Origin: Solirubrobacterales bacterium 70-9 | GTDB taxonomy: Bacteria > Actinomycetota > Thermoleophilia > Solirubrobacterales > 70-9 | Direction: 5' to 3' | Assembly (NCBI GenBank): GCA_001898095.1 | Contig: MKSH01000121.1 | Coordinates: forward strand, 18,718-24,974 | DNA length: 6,257 bases | Part shown: positions 1 to 4,320 of the stretch, piece by piece | Layout of the letters: each line of letters opens with the position of its first letter | Position numbering within the stretch: the first letter of the stretch is position 1 | Notes under the pieces: generated by a model | Databases searched by the model: none | Told to the model about the DNA's origin: nothing | Seen by the model: the letters and a program-made list of their open reading frames with translations, nothing else | Program-made: the position numbers and the translations under genes

Positions 1-88
1 CCATCCGCGAGACCCCGCGGACCTGTCCCTCGATACGGGCGAGGCGCTTCAGCAGCGCGTCCTTATCAGTCGAGTATCCAACGCTCAT
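1..88 (-). CDS. csoR: CsoR-family metal/persulfide-sensing repressor, N-terminal part
   Basis: Only the first 29 codons are in the window; the rest lies beyond base 1. The visible peptide starts MSVGYSTDKDA and continues LLKRLARIEGQVRGVSRM, the first helix of the CsoR/FrmR/RcnR (DUF156) family of all-helical DNA-binding repressors. The IEGQVRG core with the following RM resembles CsoR/CstR more than RcnR/FrmR. The effector ligands (Cys-His-Cys in later helices for Cu(I), other patterns for Ni, persulfide or formaldehyde) are outside the window, so the inducer cannot be decided. The ATG at 88-86 is the only plausible start: the in-frame codons upstream offer no alternative. No Shine-Dalgarno precedes it. 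The operator-like palindrome at 103-119 just upstream suggests autoregulation. Family assignment is firm; copper sensing is only the commonest possibility. Confidence 0.85.
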   Translation of the reverse strand, partial: MSVGYSTDKDALLKRLARIEGQVRGVSRM

Positions 89-99
89 GAGGGGAACGT

Positions 100-127
100 A
101 GCATACCCCCATGGGGTATCGGTCAGA
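100..127 (-). promoter_or_regulatory. Possible csoR promoter overlapping the operator
   Basis: On the minus strand TATGCT (105-100) resembles a sigma-70-type -10 box. A weak -35 candidate, TCTGAC (127-122), lies 16 nt upstream and covers the mtaD stop codon. Transcription from this -10 would begin around 92-95, only a few bases before the ATG at 88. That would explain the missing ribosome-binding site (near-leaderless mRNA). The -35 is poor, so this rests mainly on the -10 and the operator overlap. Confidence 0.35.
103..119. promoter_or_regulatory. CsoR-type operator (G-tract inverted repeat)
   Basis: The sequence is ATACCCC-CAT-GGGGTAT, a perfect 7-bp inverted repeat with a 3-nt centre. It matches the known CsoR operator style of TA-flanked G/C tracts. 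It lies between the mtaD stop (123-125) and the csoR start (88), so the natural reading is autorepression of csoR. It overlaps the likely -10 hexamer, so binding would block RNA polymerase directly. Confidence 0.75.
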
Positions 128-1370
128 GGCCGAGGCGGGAGGCGCGCTCGCGGGCCTTGGCGACGACTTCGTCGCGCTCCGGCTGCCGGCCGCCGCGCAT
201 CAGCACCTTGCCGGAGACGACGACGGTGTCGACCGCGGTGCGGTCGGCGGCGTAGACGAGGTCGGCGGTCTGCTCGCCGAAGGACAGCTCGGGCGCGTCC
301 GGGTCGAGCAGGACGAAGTCGGCCGGCTCGCCGACCGCGAGCGGGGTGGCGCCGAGGAGGGGAGCCTTGGCGCCGGTGGCGATCGCCCAGGCGTCGTCGA
401 CGGCGACCGCGGTCGCGTCGGCTGCGGCGTGGCGCTGGGCGAGCGCGAAGAGCTTCAGGTCGGCCAGCAGGTCGAGCGAGTCGTTGGAGCCGGCGCCGTC
501 GGTGCCGAGGCCGACCCGCACCCCGGCCGCCCGCGCCGAGGGCCAGTCGAAGACCTTGCCGACCGCCAGCTTCATGTTCGCCGCCGGGTTGGAGACGATG
601 GTCGCCCCGCGCGCCGCGATCAGGTCGAGCTCTTCGTCGTCGAGCCAGACGCCGTGGGCGAGCACGGTGCGCTCGCTGAGCACGCCGAGCTGGTCGAGGT
701 AGACGGCGGGGCGCACGCCGTGGGCGCCGATGCAGTCGTCGACCTCGGGCTTCGTCTCCGAGAGGTGGATCTGCAGCGGCGCGTCGAACTCGGCCGACAG
801 CCCGGCGAGGAAGCGCAGCGACTCCTCGCCGACCGTGTAGATCGCGTGGGGGGCGAGCGCCGCGCGGATCGGGCCGCCGATCCCCGTCAGCATCTCGAGT
901 TGCTCGCGCGCCGCCGCCCGCTGCGCGTCCAGGTCGGAGCCCATGTCGATGAAGGGCGCGCCGATCGCGGCCCGTACGCCGGCGTCGGCGACCGCGCGCG
1001 CGATCTCCGCCGGATGCCAGTACATGTCCCAGAAGCGGGTCGTGCCGGAGCGGATCATCTCCAGGCAGGCGAGCCGCGTCCCCCAGTAGACGTCCTCGGG
1101 TTCGAGCTTCGCCTCGACCGGCCAGATCCGTTCTTCCAGCCAGGGCATCAGCGGCAGGTCGCCGCCGCTGCCGCGGAAGAGCGTCATCGCCGCGTGGGTG
1201 TGGCCGTTGACGAGCGGCGGGACGAGGATCGCGCCGGCCGCGTCGAGCGTCTCCTCGCCGGGCTCGGCGGCGACCTCGGGGCCAAGCGCGGCGATCGTCC
1301 CGTCGGCGGCGCAGCGCAGCCCGACGCGCTCGCCGTCGAGGCTGGCGTCGGTGACCGTGAGCGCGCTCAC
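123..1370 (-). CDS. mtaD: 5-methylthioadenosine/S-adenosylhomocysteine deaminase (amidohydrolase)
   Basis: A 415-residue cytosolic zinc hydrolase of the amidohydrolase superfamily, predicted to deaminate methylthioadenosine (MTA) and/or S-adenosylhomocysteine to the inosyl products. The metal and catalytic residues are all visible: the HTH pair (H57, H59) after the first beta strand, H175 in APHAIYTV, H202 and E205 in IHLSET, H239 in LAHGVW, and D291 in GTDGAGSND. Beta-sandwich ends flank the barrel (about 1-52 and 345-390). The length is usual for MtaD. The start is a GTG at 1370-1368 whose GTGA overlaps the TGA stop of the upstream phosphorylase, implying translational coupling. The neighbour makes MTA the likelier physiological substrate. 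Related subgroups (guanine deaminase, TrzN/AtzB-like, 8-oxoguanine or adenosine deaminases) share the fold, so exact specificity is inferred. Confidence 0.88.
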   Translation of the reverse strand: MSALTVTDASLDGERVGLRCAADGTIAALGPEVAAEPGEETLDAAGAILVPPLVNGHTHAAMTLFRGSGGDLPLMPWLEERIWPVEAKLEPEDVYWGTRLACLEMIRSGTTRFWDMYWHPAEIARAVADAGVRAAIGAPFIDMGSDLDAQRAAAREQLEMLTGIGGPIRAALAPHAIYTVGEESLRFLAGLSAEFDAPLQIHLSETKPEVDDCIGAHGVRPAVYLDQLGVLSERTVLAHGVWLDDEELDLIAARGATIVSNPAANMKLAVGKVFDWPSARAAGVRVGLGTDGAGSNDSLDLLADLKLFALAQRHAAADATAVAVDDAWAIATGAKAPLLGATPLAVGEPADFVLLDPDAPELSFGEQTADLVYAADRTAVDTVVVSGKVLMRGGRQPERDEVVAKARERASRLGL

Positions 1371-2050
1371 CGGCCGACCGCCCCGAGCCGCGGCAGTACC
1401 GCGGCGAGCCCGTCGCGCAGGCGGGTCGCGTTGATCAGTCGGTCGGCTTCCATCTCGTCGACCGAGAGCTCGCCCTCGGCGAGGCCATTGGCGAGGTTGT
1501 CGACCACGCAGATCGCCGCGTACTCGAGCCCGAGCTCACCCGCGATCACGCACTCGGAGGCGATCGTCATCCCGACCAGGTCGGCGTGCGGGGTGATCAT
1601 GCGGATCTCGGCCGGGGTCTCGAAGCGCGGCCCGACCGTCTGCCAGTAGACGCCGCCGTCGACCGCCCGCTCGCCGTCTTCGGCCCCCCAGGCGGCGACG
1701 ACTTCCTCGCGCCAGCGGGGCGCGAACCCCGGCGTCGTGTGGGCGCGGGCGTCGGCGAAGATCGAGAGCCCGACGTGGAGGGCGATGAAGTCGTCCGGGC
1801 AGACGAAGCTGCCGACCGGCAGATCGGCGCGCAGGCTGCCGACCGAGGCGATCGCCAGCACCCGGTCGCAGCCCTGCTCGACCAGTGGCCGCAGGTTGGC
1901 GGCGTAGTCGATCTCGTGGGGGAGGACGAAGGCGTCCGGGGAGCCGTGGCGCTGCACGACCGCGGCACCGTGCTCGGCCGCCGCCGCGGCAATCTCACCG
2001 CCGCTCGGACCGAGCGCGTTGGAGCCGAGGATGACGGCCAGCCGTCCCAT
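1367..2050 (-). CDS. MTAP/PNP-family phosphorylase, probably methylthioinosine phosphorylase
   Basis: A 227-residue phosphorylase that should cleave a purine (methylthio)nucleoside with phosphate to base plus (methylthio)ribose-1-phosphate. Family marks are RHG at 34-36 (phosphate site), PHEIDYAANL (44-53), the VGSLRADLPVGSFVCPDDFI stretch (70-89), GPRFETPAEIR (140-150), GMT (160-162) and VVDNLANG (182-189). N185 aligns with the Asn used by 6-oxopurine phosphorylases (PNP, Pseudomonas MTI phosphorylase) rather than the Asp of adenine-specific MTAP. That fits an inosine-type substrate from the overlapping deaminase. The segment before RHG appears about 25 residues shorter than in typical MTAP, giving a compact enzyme. 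I chose the ATG at 2050. A GTG at 2125 would extend it by 25 residues through a hairpin sequence with no family similarity. No well-spaced Shine-Dalgarno is present: GGGAGG at 2077-2072 is 21 nt away. Confidence 0.82.
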   Translation of the reverse strand: MGRLAVILGSNALGPSGGEIAAAAAEHGAAVVQRHGSPDAFVLPHEIDYAANLRPLVEQGCDRVLAIASVGSLRADLPVGSFVCPDDFIALHVGLSIFADARAHTTPGFAPRWREEVVAAWGAEDGERAVDGGVYWQTVGPRFETPAEIRMITPHADLVGMTIASECVIAGELGLEYAAICVVDNLANGLAEGELSVDEMEADRLINATRLRDGLAAVLPRLGAVGR

Positions 2051-2075
2051 CGCGGCATCGTACGTCGCCGACCTC

Positions 2076-2128
2076 CCGGTGCGTTCGCAGAAATGACCGC
2101 ATAGCGGCCAGAAGTGCGAACGCACCGG
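2076..2128. repeat. 14-bp perfect inverted repeat between photolyase and phosphorylase genes
   Basis: Left arm CCGGTGCGTTCGCA (2076-2089) and right arm TGCGAACGCACCGG (2115-2128) are perfectly complementary around a 25-nt loop. The loop contains a second small near-palindrome, TGACCGCATAGCGGCCA (2094-2110). The element starts 6 bp after the photolyase stop and ends 25 bp before the phosphorylase ATG. No T-tract follows on either strand, so it is not a standard intrinsic terminator. It may be an mRNA-stabilising or attenuating hairpin, or a REP-like element. On the minus strand GGGAGG (2077-2072) sits at the hairpin base. Confidence 0.8.
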
Positions 2129-2134
2129 AGGGGG

Positions 2135-3490
2135 TCAGGCTTCGCGGCGGGTGCGGAACTCGGCGACGGCGTCGTCGTGGTCGACGATCGGCTCGGGGTA
2201 GTCGAGCGCCTCGAAGCCTTCCATCAGCCAGGGCCGGAAGATCGCCCTGCCGCGCACCGACTCCAGCTCGGGCACCCAGCGGCGCACGTAGATGCCGTCG
2301 GGGTCGAACCGTTCCGCCTGGCGCACGGGGCTCATCACCCGGTTCGGCCGGGTGTCGTTGCCGGTCCCGGCGATCCACTGCCAGTTGCCCGCGTTGTTGG
2401 CGATCTCGCCGTCGCAGAGCAGGTCCCAGAAGTGCCAGGCGCCTTTGCGCCAGTCGACGTAGAGGTCCTTGGTGAGGAAGGAGCCGACCGTCATCCGGGC
2501 GCGGTTGTGCATGTAGCCCTCGGCCGCCAGCTGGCGCATCCCGGCGTCGACCAGCGGGTAACCGGTGCGGCCTTCGCGCCAGGCCTCGAAGACCTTCTCC
2601 GAGCGGGACCAGCGGTCGCCGCGCGGTCGGTAGTCGCGGCGCGGCAGCTCGGGGAAGTCGGCCAGCACCTGGTGGTGGAAGTCACGCCAGCAGAGCTGCC
2701 GCACGAAGGGCCCGCCGCCGCGCGCCTCACGCGCCTCGACCGCCAGCTCCAGCGGACTGACACAGCCCCAGCGGATGTCGGCGCTGAGGTGGGACGTGCC
2801 TTTGTTCGGCAGGTCGTCGTGGCCGTCGTCGTAGTTGGCGATCCGGTCGCGGAAGAACGCCTGCATGCGCTTGCGCGCCTCGGTCTCGCCGCCGGGTGGT
2901 CGGTCCGGGGACGGCGTGCCGTCGGTCAGCTTCTCCAGCGCCGGCAGTTCGCCCGCGGCGAGGTCGGCGGGCACGCTCAGCTTGCGCGGCGCCCCGACCG
3001 CTTCCCGCCAAGGAGCCCCGCTCCAGGCGCGCTGGTAGGGGCTGAAGACCTTGAAGTGGGCGCCGCCGGTCGGCGTCACCGCGCCCGGATCGAGGATCGT
3101 CACCCCGGGGTGGGCGGTGAGCCCGATTCCCGCCTCCTCGCACGCGGCCTGCAGCCGCTCCTCCCGCCGCCGCGCGTAGGCACTCCAGTCGGCGGCGATG
3201 TGCAACTCCTCGGCACCGCACTCCCGCGCCACCTTCATCACCTCCTCGACCACCTGCCCGCGGCGCAGAAAGAGCCGCCCGTCCATCGCCTTCAGCCGCC
3301 CGTCGAGGTCGACCAACGCTTCCCGCATGTAAGCGACCCGGTTAGGCGCCGCGAACCGCGACCCCAGGATCGCCTCGTCGAGCACGAACAGCGGCACCGT
3401 CCGCTCCGCCCGCGAAGCCGCCCACAGCGCCGGGTTGTCCGTGACCCGCAGGTCGCGGGTGAAGAGCACGACGGCGGTCTTCGTCGACAT
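2135..3490 (-). CDS. phr: Deoxyribodipyrimidine photolyase (class I cryptochrome/photolyase family)
   Basis: A 451-residue flavoenzyme predicted to repair UV-induced cyclobutane pyrimidine dimers using blue/near-UV light. Residues 1-135 form the N-terminal alpha/beta antenna domain (VVLFTRDLRVTDNPAL near the start). A linker with GGETEARKRM (200-209) leads into the FAD helical domain (about 220-415), with TSHLSADIRWG (232-242), CWRDFHHQ (267-274), GYPLVDAGMRQL (310-321), MHNRARM (327-333) and NWQW (369-372). W370 and W347 match E. coli W382 and W359 of the electron-transfer triad. The outer W306 position is Y326. N366 matches the flavin N5-facing Asn378, as in photolyases rather than plant cryptochromes. 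D270 replaces the substrate-contacting Glu274. Length is normal. The ATG at 3490 has only a weak GGGG 12 nt upstream. A long structured leader precedes it. A light-sensing rather than repair role is possible but less likely. Confidence 0.93.
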   Translation of the reverse strand: MSTKTAVVLFTRDLRVTDNPALWAASRAERTVPLFVLDEAILGSRFAAPNRVAYMREALVDLDGRLKAMDGRLFLRRGQVVEEVMKVARECGAEELHIAADWSAYARRREERLQAACEEAGIGLTAHPGVTILDPGAVTPTGGAHFKVFSPYQRAWSGAPWREAVGAPRKLSVPADLAAGELPALEKLTDGTPSPDRPPGGETEARKRMQAFFRDRIANYDDGHDDLPNKGTSHLSADIRWGCVSPLELAVEAREARGGGPFVRQLCWRDFHHQVLADFPELPRRDYRPRGDRWSRSEKVFEAWREGRTGYPLVDAGMRQLAAEGYMHNRARMTVGSFLTKDLYVDWRKGAWHFWDLLCDGEIANNAGNWQWIAGTGNDTRPNRVMSPVRQAERFDPDGIYVRRWVPELESVRGRAIFRPWLMEGFEALDYPEPIVDHDDAVAEFRTRREA

Positions 3491-3536
3491 GCGGGACTTG
3501 TACCCCAGATTCGGGCGGAATTGAACACGGGGTTAC

Positions 3537-3602
3537 GGGACGGGGGCGGCCAAGGGATTGGGGAGGGGACGGGTCGGGCGGATAAGGGACGGGAAAGGGA
3601 CG
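3537..3602 (-). repeat. C-rich CGTCCC repeats upstream of photolyase
   Basis: On the minus (sense) strand the motif CCGTCCC starts at 3592, 3572 and 3543, with a CGTCCC at 3602. Steps of 31 and 29 bp (3603 to 3572 to 3543) have one extra copy between. The tract lies between the hairpin at 3603-3654 and the photolyase ATG. The same motif in the same relative position precedes the DUF6328 gene on the other strand. The plus strand reads as G-rich (GGGACGGG), so secondary structure of the G-rich strand is conceivable. Confidence 0.6.
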
Positions 3603-3654
3603 CGGCCCTCTCGGATGCGGTCCGGGCAGGCTGTGACCGCATCCGAGAGGGCCG
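3603..3654 (-). repeat. Hairpin 1: 20-bp perfect stem, 12-nt loop
   Basis: The arms at 3603-3622 and 3635-3654 are perfect reverse complements. The loop on the minus (photolyase-sense) strand is ACAGCCTGCCCG. The 14 bp of stem nearest the loop (5' arm TCTCGGATGCGGTC) match those of hairpin 2 except at two pairs, both changed compensatorily. No T-tract follows, so an intrinsic terminator is unlikely. It sits 112 bp upstream of the photolyase start codon. Confidence 0.85.
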
Positions 3655-3729
3655 GGTCCGTGGGGGGAGGCGAGGGTGCGGGCCGGAGCGTGGAGCGAAA
3701 CTCGTCTATGACCGACTAACCCTCCGCGG

Positions 3730-3745
3730 CCCGCCCGCGGGCGGG
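3730..3745. repeat. 16-bp GC-only perfect palindrome
   Basis: CCCGCCCG-CGGGCGGG is a perfect palindrome, flanked by CCTCC (3721-3725) and GGAGG (3744-3748), which can extend pairing. It lies on the photolyase side of the intergenic region and has no counterpart on the other side. In GC-rich DNA such palindromes arise fairly easily, so function is uncertain. Confidence 0.5.
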
Positions 3746-3756
3746 AGGTCCGTGAC

Positions 3757-3783
3757 GAAGACGCCGGGAACGTCGCCTCGGCG
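3757..3783 (-). repeat. 27-bp block, photolyase-side copy
   Basis: Read on the minus strand, this block matches 3943-3969 on the plus strand at 26 of 27 positions; the shared core is GACGTTCCCGGCGTCTTC. A diverged version, GACGATCCCGGCATCT, starts 31 bp upstream on the same strand (3805). The two blocks form an inverted pair around the central palindrome but are not equidistant from it. Confidence 0.8.
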
Positions 3784-3849
3784 CGGGAGAGATGCCGGGA
3801 TCGTCAAGTCGAATTGCGGGAGACGTCACCTGTCGCGGAGTTCTTCCAC

Positions 3850-3867
3850 GGTCACAAACTCGTGACC
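3850..3867. repeat. 6-bp inverted repeat next to the central palindrome
   Basis: GGTCAC-aaactc-GTGACC is a perfect 6-bp inverted repeat with a 6-nt spacer. It ends 5 bp before the 24-bp palindrome at 3873-3896. The size and spacing suit a dimeric regulator site, but no family-specific consensus is recognised. Confidence 0.4.
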
Positions 3868-3872
3868 ACGGT

Positions 3873-3896
3873 TTGACCCCCCTATAGGGGGGTCAA
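3873..3896. promoter_or_regulatory. Perfect 24-bp palindrome, CsoR-operator-like
   Basis: Arms TTGACCCCCC and GGGGGGTCAA flank a central TATA, making the whole 24 bp self-complementary. The ACCCCCC-TATA-GGGGGGT core is the G-tract style bound by CsoR/RcnR/FrmR-type repressors, and one such gene (csoR) is in this window. The centre (3884.5) is about 6 bp from the midpoint between the two hairpins (3878.5). The TTGACC ends look like -35 boxes on both strands, but no credible -10 follows at 16-18 bp on either side. It could instead be a hairpin or a site for another dimeric regulator. Confidence 0.6.
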
Positions 3897-3942
3897 CTCA
3901 CGCAGCGCAAATCGGCCCCTGGGAGAGCGCGACGGACCCGCA

Positions 3943-3969
3943 CGCCGAGGGGACGTTCCCGGCGTCTTC
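3943..3969 (+). repeat. 27-bp block, DUF6328-side copy
   Basis: This is the second member of the inverted pair with 3757-3783, identical on the opposite strand except at one base. The core GACGTTCCCGGCGTCTTC is followed 31 bp later by a partial copy (GACGTTCCCG at 3983) and 62 bp later by GACGGGAC at 4014. The pair therefore also belongs to a 31-bp register of short repeats. Confidence 0.8.
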
Positions 3970-4097
3970 CCTTAATGAACGCGACGTTCCCGCCAGGATG
4001 CTCTCATCTCTCCGACGGGACTCCGCATCCCTTCCGTGGCCGCCCCGTCCTCCAAACAGACGTCGCGGACCTCCGACGGATCCCCGCAACGCTCCCT

Positions 4098-4159
4098 CGT
4101 CCTGGGCGTCTCGGAGGCGGCCACAGCCTGCCCGGGCCGCCTCCGAGACGCCCAGGACG
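4098..4159 (+). repeat. Hairpin 2: 25-bp perfect stem, 12-nt loop
   Basis: The arms at 4098-4122 and 4135-4159 are perfectly complementary. The loop on the plus (DUF6328-sense) strand is ACAGCCTGCCCG, identical to the photolyase-sense loop of hairpin 1. The 14 inner stem pairs (5' arm TCTCGGAGGCGGCC) differ from hairpin 1 at two positions, with matching changes on the other arm. The outer stem is different and longer. No T-tract follows. It lies 161 bp upstream of the DUF6328 start codon. Confidence 0.88.
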
Positions 4160-4161
4160 GC

Positions 4162-4318
4162 CGGTCCCTCGGCCGCAAGCGCCCCGGATCGCGCCGTCCC
4201 CGGCCGCAGGCCCTCCGGATCCCGCCGTCCCGGGCGACCCTGCCCCCGAATCGCACCGTCCCCGGCCACTCCGCCCCCAAACCTCCGCCGTCCCACCTCC
4301 GCGTCTCATAGGGTCACC
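4162..4318 (+). repeat. Imperfect ~31-bp tandem repeats upstream of DUF6328
   Basis: CCGTCCC occurs at 4194, 4225, 4256 and 4288 (steps 31, 31, 32), and a variant CGGTCCC at 4162 adds one earlier unit. Adjacent units agree at roughly 20 to 26 of 31 positions; the first two are most alike, sharing CGGCCGCA and CCGGATC. The array directly follows hairpin 2 and runs into the region just before the DUF6328 ATG. A 31-bp period is not a multiple of three, which argues against coding. It is close to three turns of B-DNA. Confidence 0.7.
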
Positions 4319-4320
4319 CC

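Larger units (their letters stand above)
3491..4320. other. 830-bp structured, non-coding divergent intergenic region
   Basis: This gap lies between the divergent photolyase (start 3490, minus) and DUF6328 (start 4321, plus) genes. I see no convincing protein gene in it. Open frames exist in several registers but are low-complexity Arg/Gly/Pro translations of repeats. From the middle outward, both sides carry the same series on the sense strand of the adjacent gene: a shared 27-bp block, a long hairpin with an identical loop, and C-rich repeats with a CCGTCCC core. A 24-bp palindrome lies near the centre. I found no convincing -35/-10 pair on either strand, so promoter positions are unknown. 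The layout suggests two divergent copies of one long leader or repeat element. Confidence 0.75.

Noticed and set aside
111..1649. Long plus-strand open frame opposite mtaD and the phosphorylase
   Set aside because: It is rich in Arg/Gly/Val/Asp and shows no family motif. It is the mirror of strongly motif-bearing minus-strand genes in high-GC DNA.
3603..3654. Hairpin 1 (and likewise hairpin 2) as intrinsic terminators
   Set aside because: No T-tract follows the stem on either strand, and each hairpin lies upstream of, and oriented toward, a gene start rather than after a gene end.
3757..3800. GGGAAC in the 27-bp block as an ECF-sigma -35 element
   Set aside because: In both copies it would point toward the centre, away from the genes, and the DNA 16-18 bp downstream is not conserved between copies and has no consistent -10.
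2114..3865. Plus-strand open frame of 583 codons opposite photolyase
   Set aside because: Photolyase on the minus strand carries all FAD-domain motifs. The plus frame is low-complexity antisense translation that runs on into the repeats.
3752..3865. Small plus-strand ORF (GTG start, 37 codons) preceded by GGGAGG
   Set aside because: The GGGAGG is only 3 nt from the GTG and is part of a GC palindrome. The peptide has no recognisable features and overlaps the shared 27-bp block, which is better explained as a non-coding module.
3601..4160. Classical REP/BIME pair
   Set aside because: The inverted pair of hairpins recalls a BIME, but I see no GTAG-type REP head and no RAYT transposase. The loop and orientation toward start codons fit a leader motif at least as well. 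A genome-wide copy count would decide.
3898..4311. Several overlapping ORFs of 90-190 codons in the repeat region on both strands
   Set aside because: Similar Arg/Gly/Pro-rich strings appear in more than one frame because the 31-bp repeat shifts register by one base each unit. None has a ribosome site or known domain.
4162..4318. CRISPR-like array suggested by ~31-bp spacing
   Set aside because: The units are contiguous and degenerate along their whole length. There are no distinct spacers between identical repeats, and no cas gene is present.
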